Positions 1 to 6,063 of a stretch of DNA of 10,745 bases are shown here, piece by piece. Each line of letters starts with the position of its first letter. The first letter of the stretch is position 1. The DNA comes from an uncultured Eubacteriales bacterium (GTDB lineage Bacteria > Bacillota > Clostridia > Oscillospirales > QAKW01): the NCBI GenBank assembly GCA_934378025.1, contig CAKRPM010000021.1, positions 1 through 10,745 of the forward strand, in the 5' to 3' direction. The notes under the pieces were generated by a model. That model saw nothing but the letters and a program-made list of their open reading frames with translations. It was not told the DNA's origin and did no database searches. Position numbers and translations under genes: made by a program.

Positions 1-117
1 GGCGACTGCCGATATGTGCAGGGATTTTATTTTTACCGTCCGATGAGTTCGGAGCAATTTGTAAGAGCCATTCAAAATAATGATATAAATGAAGGAGTTG
101 GCAAAAATGAAGGTTAG
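1..117 (+). CDS. EAL-domain protein, C-terminal end (partial)
   Basis: Reading frame 1 is open from the window edge to a TAG at 115-117 and encodes 38 residues. They include CRYVQGFYFYRPM followed by SSEQF. This matches the end of EAL domains, where the last beta strand carries a VQGYYFSRPM-like motif and is followed by a short helix. EAL domains hydrolyse cyclic di-GMP in the cytoplasm. Whether this protein also has a GGDEF or sensor domain, and whether its catalytic residues are intact, cannot be seen because the N-terminal part lies outside the window. The reading frame runs 11 bases past the start of the next gene, so the two are probably translated from one message. Confidence 0.8.
   Translation, partial: GDCRYVQGFYFYRPMSSEQFVRAIQNNDINEGVGKNEG
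92..97 (+). promoter_or_regulatory. Ribosome binding site that sets the DivIVA-like start
   Basis: AAGGAG lies 9 bases before the ATG at 107 and just after an in-frame ATG at 89. A ribosome using the ATG at 89 would have this sequence inside the gene, so 107 is the supported start. Confidence 0.75.
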
Positions 118-838
118 CTTTTTAGGGTACAATCGCAGGGAAACGGATGATTATTTTAATTATCTAAATCAAAACAACGCACAGCTAAGCGAAGAACTGG
201 AAACGCAGAAAGGCATGGTGGAGCAGCTGCAAAAAACCATTGCGGAGTATGAAAATCTGGATCGTTTAAACAAACAAGAGATCGAGTCGCTGCAGCAACA
301 GGTGCAAAAAGCGCAGTCGCTGCAGGAGCGGTTGAACGATTACGAGCAACAGGTACAAAGCCTGAAAGAACAGGCACACGGTTATGAGCAGGATGTTGCC
401 CGTTTGAAAGAGGAAATCGAGCAGCTGCGCCAAAAGGCGGAAAAGGGCGATCCGTTTGACAATGACAAGCTCGGCTTTATTTTTGCGGTGGCTTATCGGG
501 ATATGGAAAACAAAAATAAAGTGGTGAGCGCCAAAATCAAAGAATATGCCAATATGATGTTCGAACGTATGCGTATGTACCGCAGTGAGGTGGCGGATAT
601 CGTAAACTCGGTTACGCAGATGCAAAATCAGCAGCGTCAGGCGCTGGAACAGCTGTGCAATGATGCGACGGAGCGGTTGGAGGCACTGTCCGAAGCTTCC
701 GGTCAGACCATCCGCGATATGGCGGAAATTGAAAACGGCCAAAACGGAATACTGCGTGAAATCGATTCTATGATTACCCAAACCATCAAGGCGGATGTGA
801 TTGAAGCACAGCCGCTGATATCCAAGGGCGATGAGTAA
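107..838 (+). CDS. DivIVA-like coiled-coil protein
   Basis: The gene encodes 243 residues from the ATG at 107, the start with a well-placed AAGGAG. The N-terminus KVSFLGYNRRETDDYFNYL resembles the short DivIVA/GpsB lipid-binding motif (F-x-GY-x5-V-D-x-Y). From about residue 20 to 115 there is a long Gln/Glu/Lys-rich heptad-like stretch, clearly coiled coil. A region around residues 120-170 rich in aromatic and Met residues follows, then a second helical stretch. No membrane segment or signal peptide is visible. DivIVA-family proteins mark curved membranes or the division site and recruit partners; that role here is inferred only from the N-terminal motif and architecture. The gene overlaps the upstream EAL gene by 11 bases and is followed directly by a terminator, so it is the last gene of its unit. 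It could instead be a general coiled-coil scaffold. Confidence 0.65.
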   Translation: MKVSFLGYNRRETDDYFNYLNQNNAQLSEELETQKGMVEQLQKTIAEYENLDRLNKQEIESLQQQVQKAQSLQERLNDYEQQVQSLKEQAHGYEQDVARLKEEIEQLRQKAEKGDPFDNDKLGFIFAVAYRDMENKNKVVSAKIKEYANMMFERMRMYRSEVADIVNSVTQMQNQQRQALEQLCNDATERLEALSEASGQTIRDMAEIENGQNGILREIDSMITQTIKADVIEAQPLISKGDE

Positions 839-842
839 AATG

Positions 843-881
843 CGCCCCCGAAAAGTCAAGTCTTTTCGGGGGCGTATTTTT
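843..881 (+). terminator. Rho-independent terminator after the DivIVA-like gene
   Basis: A perfect 13-bp stem (arms 843-855 and 862-874, rich in C/G) encloses the six-base loop TCAAGT. A T-rich tail follows. It starts 4 bases after the stop codon and ends the upstream transcription unit. Confidence 0.93.
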
Positions 882-937
882 ATATCCGCACTAAAAATTT
901 CCAAACCTTTTTTAGAGTGTTTTTTTCGCCTTCGGGA

Positions 938-966
938 TTGACAAGTCTGATATATTTTTTTACAAT
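938..966 (+). promoter_or_regulatory. Promoter of the phosphatase-regulator operon
   Basis: A perfect -35 box TTGACA (938-943) and a -10 box TACAAT (961-966) are separated by exactly 17 bases, a near-ideal vegetative sigma factor promoter. Transcription would begin near 973, about 30 bases before the ATG at 1003. The region between the preceding terminator and this promoter is T-rich and shows no other element. Confidence 0.85.
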
Positions 967-1002
967 AATAATTAAATATGTACGGAATCGGGGAAGCACG
1001 GT

Positions 1003-1470
1003 ATGAAGAAAATCCTGTTTGTTTGTCACGGCAATATTTGCCGAAGTCCGATGGCGGAATATGTGATGAAATTTTTGGTGGAAAAAGCGGGGCTGACGCC
1101 GCAATTTTTGATTGCCTCCGCGGCCACAAGTACCGAGGAAATCGGAAACGGGGTTTATCCGCCGGTTCGTCGGCTTTTGTCGGCGCATGGCATTGATTGT
1201 TCGGGGCATGTCGCCCGTCAGCTGAAAGCAGATGATTTTTCAAAATTTGATCTTCTGATCGGAATGGATCACGCCAATGTCGGCAATATGCGCCGCTTAT
1301 GCGCGGGCGCGGCGGAGAAAATTCACTTGCTTTCGGAGTATACCGATCATCCGGGTAGCGAGGTGGCAGATCCGTGGTACACCCGCGATTTCGAACAAAC
1401 CTGGCAGGACGTTTGGCAAGGATGCACGGGGTTGCTTTCTGCCGAAAGAAAAGGAGATGAGACGGCATGA
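1003..1470 (+). CDS. Low-molecular-weight protein tyrosine phosphatase
   Basis: The 155-residue product has the family length. The P-loop signature C-x5-R-S is seen as FVCHGNICRSPMAE, with nucleophile Cys8 and phosphate-binding Arg14. The second conserved element, the DP(Y/W)Y loop carrying the general acid, appears as ADPWYT with Asp123. All catalytic residues are present, so the enzyme should remove phosphate from tyrosine in cytoplasmic proteins. Bacterial relatives act on BY-kinase pathways or on protein arginine phosphate (YwlE type); the sequence alone does not decide between these. Related arsenate reductases use the same fold, but the DPWYT loop favours a phosphatase. A purine-rich GGGGAAG lies 6 bases before the ATG, which is the first start after the promoter. 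Its last four bases ATGA contain the start of the next gene, so translation is probably coupled. Confidence 0.92.
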   Translation: MKKILFVCHGNICRSPMAEYVMKFLVEKAGLTPQFLIASAATSTEEIGNGVYPPVRRLLSAHGIDCSGHVARQLKADDFSKFDLLIGMDHANVGNMRRLCAGAAEKIHLLSEYTDHPGSEVADPWYTRDFEQTWQDVWQGCTGLLSAERKGDETA

Positions 1471-3185
1471 AATTTTGTGAGAAACTCAATCACCTCATCA
1501 TGGAAATCGATTGTACGGCAAAGGAAATTTGTCAGTCGGCGGGCATTTCGGCCGCGACGCTCAGCCGCTATCGTATGGGCGAGCGTACGCCGGAATCCGA
1601 TACGGAGATATTCGGTCAACTGGTGGAGGCACTTTCAACCATTTCTGCCGCACACGGGAGCGCCCTGTCGGCAGAGGAAATTCGAGCGGAGCTTGAAGCG
1701 TGCAGCGATGTCGCCACCGTAAATCGAGAGCAGCTGCGTGCAAATTTTGCAACGCTGACGGATGCAATGGATATCAGCATTTCTCAAATCAGTAAATACG
1801 TCAGCTATGACGTTTCAACCATTTTTCGGATACGAAGCGGTTCCAGACAACCCTCCGATCCTGTCAAGTTTGCCACCGGCGTTGCCGAATGTGTGGCGGC
1901 GGAATGTGAAACGCAAATCGAACAGCTGGCCGAAGTGCTGGGATGCGAGGTACAGAAGCTTTCGGACTTTCCCGCTCGTTTTTCACAAATCGAAAGTTGG
2001 CTGCTTTCCGGCCGGGCACGCCCGCAAAAAAGTGTTTCCGACTTTTTGAAAAAGTTAAACGAATTTGATTTAAACGAATATATCAAGGCCATTCATTTTG
2101 ATGAAATGAAAGTGCCGACGGTGCCGTTTCAGTTTGCCAAAGCGAAAAGCTATTTCGGTTTGCCGGCCATGATGGCCAGTGAAATTGACTTTTTAAAAGC
2201 GACCGTTCTTTCAAAGTCTGCCGAATCCGTCATCATGTACAGCGATATGCCTATGGAGCAAATGGCCAAGGATCCCGAGTTCCCCAAAAAATGGATGTAC
2301 GGTATGGCATTGATGCTGAAAAAGGGGTTGCGCCTGTATATGATTCACAATGTCGATCGTCCGTTTTCCGAAATGATGCTGGGACTGGAAAGCTATATTC
2401 CCATGTACATGACCGGTCAAATTTCTCCTTATTATTTAAAAGGCGTGCAAAACAATTCTTTTTTGCATCTTTTGAAAGTATCGGGCGCCGCGGCGCTGAG
2501 CGGTCAGGCAATTGCGGGCTATCATGAAGAGGGTAAATATTACCTGACGCAAAAAAAGGATGAAATTGCCTACTATCGTAAAGAGGCGCGAAGATTGCTG
2601 GGCAACGCCGTGCCCCTGATGGAGATTTACGACGAGAGCAGAAGCAGCGCGCTGAACAAATTTTTGACTGCCGATATTACGGTAAAAGGAAATCGCCGTG
2701 CCGTGCTTTCCGCTCCGCCGCTTTATACGATGGAGCCGACGTTGCTGCGTGAAATCACGCAGGCTTTGCCGCCCGAGGAACAGCAAGCCATTTTAAATTT
2801 TGCCGATCGTCAGCGGACGTGGGCGCTTGCAATTTTGGAAAATGACTGCATTGAAGAGGATGTGCCGAAATTCACAAGGGAGAGCTTTGCACAGGCCAAG
2901 CCCAAGCTTTTGTTGTCGGGAATGTTTTTTCAAAGCGATGTGTTTTATACCTATGAAACCTACCAAAAGCATTTGGAACAAACGGAAGCGTTTGCCAAGG
3001 CGCATAAAAACTATACGCTCAAGCAAACGTCTGAGCATCCCTTCGATAATTTGCAGATTTTGTGGCATGAGGGGAAGTGGGCCATGGTTTCCAAAGGAAA
3101 AAGCCCGGCCATTCATTTTGTCATTCATCATGCAAGAATGTGCGCGGCTATTGAAAACTTTTTTCCCCCGATTGTTGAAACATAA
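1467..3185 (+). CDS. Large tandem-HTH (XRE-type) regulator of unknown family
   Basis: The gene encodes 572 residues. It starts inside the phosphatase stop (ATGA overlap), with AAGGAG 10 bases upstream at 1451-1456. Residues about 16-42 form a canonical XRE/Cro helix-turn-helix (AKEICQSAGISAATLSRYR, then GERTP). Residues about 100-129 form a second (ISQISKYVSYDVSTIFRIR, then SGSRQP). A third, weaker copy of the recognition-helix pattern is at 174-186 (IESWLLSGRARP). From about residue 205 to the end I cannot assign a domain. The stretch at 285-325 (including YMIHNVDRPFSEMM and YIPMYMTGQISPYY) looks strongly constrained and may be a ligand or sensor domain. No membrane segment is evident. Two DNA-binding units plus a large effector region suggest a one-component regulator. 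Coupling to a tyrosine phosphatase suggests a link to protein phosphorylation, but this is inference. The gene ends at a bidirectional terminator. Confidence 0.85.
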   Translation: MKFCEKLNHLIMEIDCTAKEICQSAGISAATLSRYRMGERTPESDTEIFGQLVEALSTISAAHGSALSAEEIRAELEACSDVATVNREQLRANFATLTDAMDISISQISKYVSYDVSTIFRIRSGSRQPSDPVKFATGVAECVAAECETQIEQLAEVLGCEVQKLSDFPARFSQIESWLLSGRARPQKSVSDFLKKLNEFDLNEYIKAIHFDEMKVPTVPFQFAKAKSYFGLPAMMASEIDFLKATVLSKSAESVIMYSDMPMEQMAKDPEFPKKWMYGMALMLKKGLRLYMIHNVDRPFSEMMLGLESYIPMYMTGQISPYYLKGVQNNSFLHLLKVSGAAALSGQAIAGYHEEGKYYLTQKKDEIAYYRKEARRLLGNAVPLMEIYDESRSSALNKFLTADITVKGNRRAVLSAPPLYTMEPTLLREITQALPPEEQQAILNFADRQRTWALAILENDCIEEDVPKFTRESFAQAKPKLLLSGMFFQSDVFYTYETYQKHLEQTEAFAKAHKNYTLKQTSEHPFDNLQILWHEGKWAMVSKGKSPAIHFVIHHARMCAAIENFFPPIVET

Positions 3186-3215
3186 AAAAATGACGACATT
3201 TTGTCGTCATTTTTT
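3184..3215. terminator. Bidirectional terminator between convergent genes
   Basis: ATGACGACA (3190-3198) pairs with TGTCGTCAT (3202-3210) across a TTT loop. It is flanked by an A run on the left and a T run on the right, so a U tract follows the hairpin in either direction. It serves the regulator gene on the + strand and alkD on the - strand; the alkD stop codon (3207-3209) lies within the right arm. Confidence 0.9.
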
Positions 3216-3890
3216 AAGTGTGCGCAGATAGATTTTTTTGGCATCGCTGATCCGTCGGCTTTCAAGCGCTTTTTGGATCGCTTTGTTATGCGTCCGGTGC
3301 GGCAAAAGCCCCTGAATAAAAATCGGAATGGTATGCTCAAATTGTTTGGCCAGCGCAGTGGCAAAATACCAGGCAACCATCATATTGATATAGTATTCGT
3401 CGCTTTGTTTGGCGGCGATTTTATATAATTGTTCGGGCATAAAATACGGATCGTCCAAAAAGTATTTCATGCGCATACCGATGGCAAAACGCACCGTGTA
3501 GGTATACCCGCTTTTCAGCCATTCGTCCAGCTTTTCGGAAAGTCTGGAAAGGTTTTTGGCGAAAATTTTGGGGGAAAGCATGTCACAGGTGGCCCAATTG
3601 TCGATATACGGCAAAAAAACCTCCAGCCTTCGAAGCAGCGTCGGATAATCTTTGATCAGTTCCAGCAGGCAGGCGTGCAGATTGTTTTCTTCATAATATC
3701 GGTGCGGCAGGCAATTTAAAAACGCTTCCGCTTCCGGCGTTTGAAAAATACTTTTGGCCAATAAACGAATTTCCGGCGTTCGAACGCCGATGATGCGCGC
3801 CGGATCCAGCGTGGGAACCAGCTTTTGATGGAACTGTTTGTAATTTACATCCTGTAAAGCAAACAGAGCTGAGCAAATGTCCGTATTCAT
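3207..3890 (-). CDS. alkD: DNA alkylation repair enzyme, AlkD-type
   Basis: The 227-residue product is all-helical, as expected of the HEAT-repeat DNA glycosylases of the AlkD family, which remove 3-methyladenine and 7-methylguanine without flipping the base. Recognisable blocks are GVRTPEIR (35-42), EENNLHACLLELI (67-79), DNWATCD (97-103), YTVRFAIGMRMKYF (131-144), YYINMMVAWYFA (166-177) and HNKAIQKALESRRIS (201-215). Trp99, Asp103, Arg134 and Trp174 seem to correspond to Trp109, Asp113, Arg148 and Trp187 of Bacillus cereus AlkD, judged from motif spacing. The catalytic and DNA-gripping residues are therefore kept. The start is supported by GGGAGG 7 bases upstream (3898-3903 on the - strand). 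No convincing own promoter lies between it and the upstream tRNA gene, so read-through from the tRNA promoter is possible. Confidence 0.9.
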   Translation of the reverse strand: MNTDICSALFALQDVNYKQFHQKLVPTLDPARIIGVRTPEIRLLAKSIFQTPEAEAFLNCLPHRYYEENNLHACLLELIKDYPTLLRRLEVFLPYIDNWATCDMLSPKIFAKNLSRLSEKLDEWLKSGYTYTVRFAIGMRMKYFLDDPYFMPEQLYKIAAKQSDEYYINMMVAWYFATALAKQFEHTIPIFIQGLLPHRTHNKAIQKALESRRISDAKKIYLRTLKK

Positions 3891-3911
3891 TTTTCATCCT
3901 CCCATTTTAGG

Positions 3912-3945
3912 AAATGCGGCAAGTTCATTTAAACCTGCCGCATTT
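3912..3945 (-). terminator. Stem-loop between tRNA-Arg and alkD
   Basis: A perfect 10-bp stem (AAATGCGGCA at 3912-3921 with TGCCGCATTT at 3936-3945) has a 14-base loop that can pair further. It begins two bases beyond the encoded tRNA CCA end. The tail on the - strand is only TTT then CCTAAAA, so the U tract is poor. It may act as an attenuating terminator or as a processing or stabilising hairpin on a tRNA-alkD transcript. Confidence 0.55.
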
Positions 3946-3946
3946 A

Positions 3947-4023
3947 TGGCGCACCCGATTGGAGTCGAACCAACGGCCTCAAGAGTCGGAGTCTTGCGCT
4001 CTATCCAGCTGAGCTACGGGCGC
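3947..4023 (-). tRNA. tRNA-Arg (anticodon CCG)
   Basis: The - strand folds into a complete 77-nt cloverleaf. The acceptor is GCGCCCG/CGGGTGC with one G-U pair. The D arm is GCTC/GAGC. The anticodon stem is CAAGA/TCTTG with loop CTCCGAC. The variable region is AGGCC. The T arm is GTTGG/CCAAT with loop TTCGACT. The discriminator base is G and CCA is encoded. Anticodon CCG (3987-3989) reads the arginine codon CGG. Its own promoter lies just upstream. Confidence 0.96.
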
Positions 4024-4034
4024 CTATGTCGCTT

Positions 4035-4063
4035 ATTATAGTATAAAAATGAAAAATAGACAA
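4035..4063 (-). promoter_or_regulatory. Promoter of tRNA-Arg
   Basis: On the - strand, TTGTCT (4058-4063) and a perfect TATAAT (4035-4040) are 17 bases apart. The start of transcription would fall a few bases before the tRNA 5' end at 4023. The A/T-rich tract at about 4066-4093, including the palindrome AAAAATATTTTT, lies upstream of both this promoter and the divergent hprK promoter and may act as an UP element for both. Confidence 0.8.
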
Positions 4064-4102
4064 GCCTTTTTTGAAAAATATTTTTAAAAAATCAAAATGT
4101 CC

Positions 4103-4131
4103 TTGGAAAAGCGCTTTTCATGTGATACAAT
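4103..4131 (+). promoter_or_regulatory. Promoter of the hprK operon
   Basis: TTGGAA (4103-4108) and TACAAT (4126-4131) are separated by 17 bases. Transcription would start near 4138, about 30 bases before the ATG at 4169. This rules out the in-frame ATG at 4097, which lies upstream of the -35 box. Confidence 0.75.
4106..4119. promoter_or_regulatory. Palindromic operator, CcpA/LacI-family type
   Basis: GAAAAGCGCTTTTC is a perfect 14-bp palindrome centred on CG, lying largely in the spacer between the -35 and -10 boxes of the hprK promoter. LacI-family sites, including catabolite-responsive elements bound by CcpA, share a central CG with flanking A and T runs; as I recall it, the clostridial consensus begins GAAAA and ends TTTTC. 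A protein bound here would block RNA polymerase. The identity of the regulator is inferred. Confidence 0.6.
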
Positions 4132-4168
4132 ATTTACTGTGATTATCGGCGAAAAGAGGGGGCGTCTT

Positions 4169-5098
4169 ATGGAACAACAAAATGCTGTTCGTTTAACCGA
4201 TTTAATTAAAACGTTGAGTTTTGAGACACTGTACCTGCCGGAAAACGTCGAAGACATATTGGTTTATTCCAATGACGTTAACCGTCCCGGGTTGCAGCTG
4301 GCGGGATTTTTCGATTATTTCGACCGCAACCGTATGCAAATTATGGGCAAGGTCGAGTTTAGCTATTTGGAGGGCATGACCAGCGAGCAACGCCGTGAGG
4401 CGATTGATCGGCTTTTTGAATTTAAGTTTCCGGCGTTGATTATTACCAGAGGGCTGGAGCCGTATCCCGAAATTTTGGAAAATGCCGAAAAGTTCAAGCT
4501 TCCGGTGCTGCGCACGCATGCGCATACTTCGGAATTGATCACGGAACTGATTCCGTATTTGAACACTTATCTCGGGCAGCGCATTACACGGCACGGCGTT
4601 TTGGTCGAACTGTACGGTGAGGGCATTTTGCTGACCGGGGAGAGCGGCGTGGGAAAAAGCGAAACGGCCATGGAGCTGATCAAACGCGGCCATCGTCTGA
4701 TTGCGGACGACGCGGTGGAAATTGTAAAAATCAGCGCGGACCGCTTAACGGGAACGGCCCCCGATTTGATTCGTCATTTTATTGAATTGCGCGGTATCGG
4801 CGTGGTGAATGTACGGCATATTTTCGGTATCGGTGCCGTAAAGGATATCAGCAACATTGATATGGTGATCAATTTGGAGGCTTGGGATCGTTCAAAAACG
4901 TATGATCGATTGGGGCTGGACACCGAATATATGGATATTATGGATGTCAAATTGCCTTGCTTGACCATTCCGGTAAAGCCCGGCCGAAATTTAGCCATTA
5001 TTATTGAAACCGCTGCAATGAATAACCGTCAAAAACGCATGGGTTACAATGCGGCGGAGGATCTTAACGAACGTTTGCAAAATTTATCAAAGGAATGA
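4169..5098 (+). CDS. hprK: HPr kinase/phosphorylase
   Basis: The 309-residue product has the normal length of HPrK/P, the bifunctional enzyme that phosphorylates and dephosphorylates Ser46 of HPr and so controls CcpA-dependent catabolite repression and PTS sugar uptake. The N-terminal domain (1-130) is followed by RHGVLVELYG with His142. The Walker A loop GESGVGKS spans 157-164 (Lys163). The DD of LIADDAVEI and the family signature ELRGIGVVNVRHIFGIGAV follow. The C-terminus has the conserved AAMNNRQKRMGYNAAEDL. All expected catalytic elements are present. The start at 4169 is chosen because a GAGGGGG Shine-Dalgarno precedes it and the promoter lies between it and an earlier in-frame ATG. It is the first gene of an operon with glucokinase, whose ribosome binding site overlaps the hprK stop. 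Confidence 0.96.
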   Translation: MEQQNAVRLTDLIKTLSFETLYLPENVEDILVYSNDVNRPGLQLAGFFDYFDRNRMQIMGKVEFSYLEGMTSEQRREAIDRLFEFKFPALIITRGLEPYPEILENAEKFKLPVLRTHAHTSELITELIPYLNTYLGQRITRHGVLVELYGEGILLTGESGVGKSETAMELIKRGHRLIADDAVEIVKISADRLTGTAPDLIRHFIELRGIGVVNVRHIFGIGAVKDISNIDMVINLEAWDRSKTYDRLGLDTEYMDIMDVKLPCLTIPVKPGRNLAIIIETAAMNNRQKRMGYNAAEDLNERLQNLSKE

Positions 5099-5102
5099 GG
5101 AG
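5097..5102 (+). promoter_or_regulatory. Ribosome binding site that sets the glucokinase start
   Basis: GAGGAG overlaps the TGA of hprK (5096-5098) and lies 7 bases before the ATG at 5110. The in-frame ATG at 5095 would place this site inside the gene and has no comparable signal upstream. Confidence 0.8.
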
Positions 5103-5109
5103 TAAAAAA

Positions 5110-6060
5110 ATGTATTATATCGGAATTGATTTGGGCGGAACCAATATTGCAGCCGGTTTGGTGGATGAACACTATAAACTGGTGGATAAGGTCAGTAAGC
5201 CGACCAATGCCAAAGGCGGCGTTGAGCAAATCGTGGAGCGCATGGCGCAGGCGGCAAAAGAGGTTGTCGAAAAATGCGGCGTGAGTATGGACGACGTGGC
5301 TTGTATCGGCATCGGCTCTCCCGGCGTTGTGGACAATCAGAAAAAAGAGGTGGCCTTTGCCGCCAATCTCGGCTTTTTACACACGCCGGTGGTAAAAATG
5401 CTGGAAAAATATCTTCCGGGGAAAAAGATCTGCATCGGCAATGACGCGGATGTGGCGGCCTACGGCGAATATATGGCCGGCGCTGCCAAAGGCGTAAAGA
5501 ATTGTATGACCATTACGCTGGGAACCGGCATCGGCGGCGGCCTGATTATCGACGGAAAAATCTATAACGGGTTTAACCATGCGGGCGGCGAGTTCGGACA
5601 TATTGTGATCAATCAAAACGGCCGTCCCTGCACATGCGGCAGAAACGGTTGTTGGGAAGCCTATGCCTCGGTTACCGGTCTGATCAAAACCACCCAGGAA
5701 ATGATGCAAAACCATCCGGAAAGCAAGATGTGGGAAATTGCGGGCGGCAAGCTGGAAAATGTCAACGGACTGACTTCTTTTGACGCTATGCGCGCCGGCG
5801 ATCCTGCGGGAAAAGAAGTTGTGGATATTTATATTAAAGCCGTGGCAGAGGGCTTGGTGGACGTCATCAATATCATGCAGCCGGAAGTGCTGTGCATCGG
5901 CGGCGGGATCTCCAAAGAGGGGGATACGCTGTTGCTGCCCATCCAAAAGATTGCCAACGAGCAAATGTTTGCCCGCCACTGTGATACGCATACGGAAATC
6001 CGTATTGCCAAGCTCGGTAATGACGCCGGGATTATCGGTGCGGCGCTGCTGGGAATGTAG
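5110..6060 (+). CDS. glcK: ROK-family glucokinase
   Basis: The product is 316 residues from the ATG at 5110, giving the N-terminus MYYIGIDLGGTNIAAGLVDE with the phosphate-binding loop at residues 5-13. Catalytic Asp112 lies in GNDADVAAYGEY. The second ATP-contacting segment is TLGTGIGGGLIIDG. The substrate residues Glu161 and His164 lie in GGEFGH. The ROK zinc motif CTCGRNGC (174-181) is intact. These features and the length fit the Firmicute glucokinase subgroup, which phosphorylates cytoplasmic glucose to glucose-6-phosphate. ROK repressors are unlikely because there is no N-terminal helix-turn-helix. Other hexose or N-acetylhexosamine kinases share the motifs, so the exact substrate is inferred. 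The gene is 11 bases after hprK, which fits a shared role in sensing and processing glucose. Confidence 0.92.
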   Translation: MYYIGIDLGGTNIAAGLVDEHYKLVDKVSKPTNAKGGVEQIVERMAQAAKEVVEKCGVSMDDVACIGIGSPGVVDNQKKEVAFAANLGFLHTPVVKMLEKYLPGKKICIGNDADVAAYGEYMAGAAKGVKNCMTITLGTGIGGGLIIDGKIYNGFNHAGGEFGHIVINQNGRPCTCGRNGCWEAYASVTGLIKTTQEMMQNHPESKMWEIAGGKLENVNGLTSFDAMRAGDPAGKEVVDIYIKAVAEGLVDVINIMQPEVLCIGGGISKEGDTLLLPIQKIANEQMFARHCDTHTEIRIAKLGNDAGIIGAALLGM

Positions 6061-6063
6061 TAG

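Noticed and set aside
266..1489. A 407-codon open frame on the - strand across the DivIVA-like and phosphatase genes
   Set aside because: It runs through a strong terminator and a near-consensus promoter and opposes two well-supported genes; the translation has no protein-family character.
4074..4085. AAAAATATTTTT palindrome as a regulator site
   Set aside because: Short pure A/T symmetry is expected by chance in an A/T-rich intergenic stretch. It is noted only as a possible UP element.
5377..5991. A 204-codon open frame on the - strand opposite glucokinase
   Set aside because: It is a codon-bias shadow of the ROK kinase gene with no ribosome binding site or motif.
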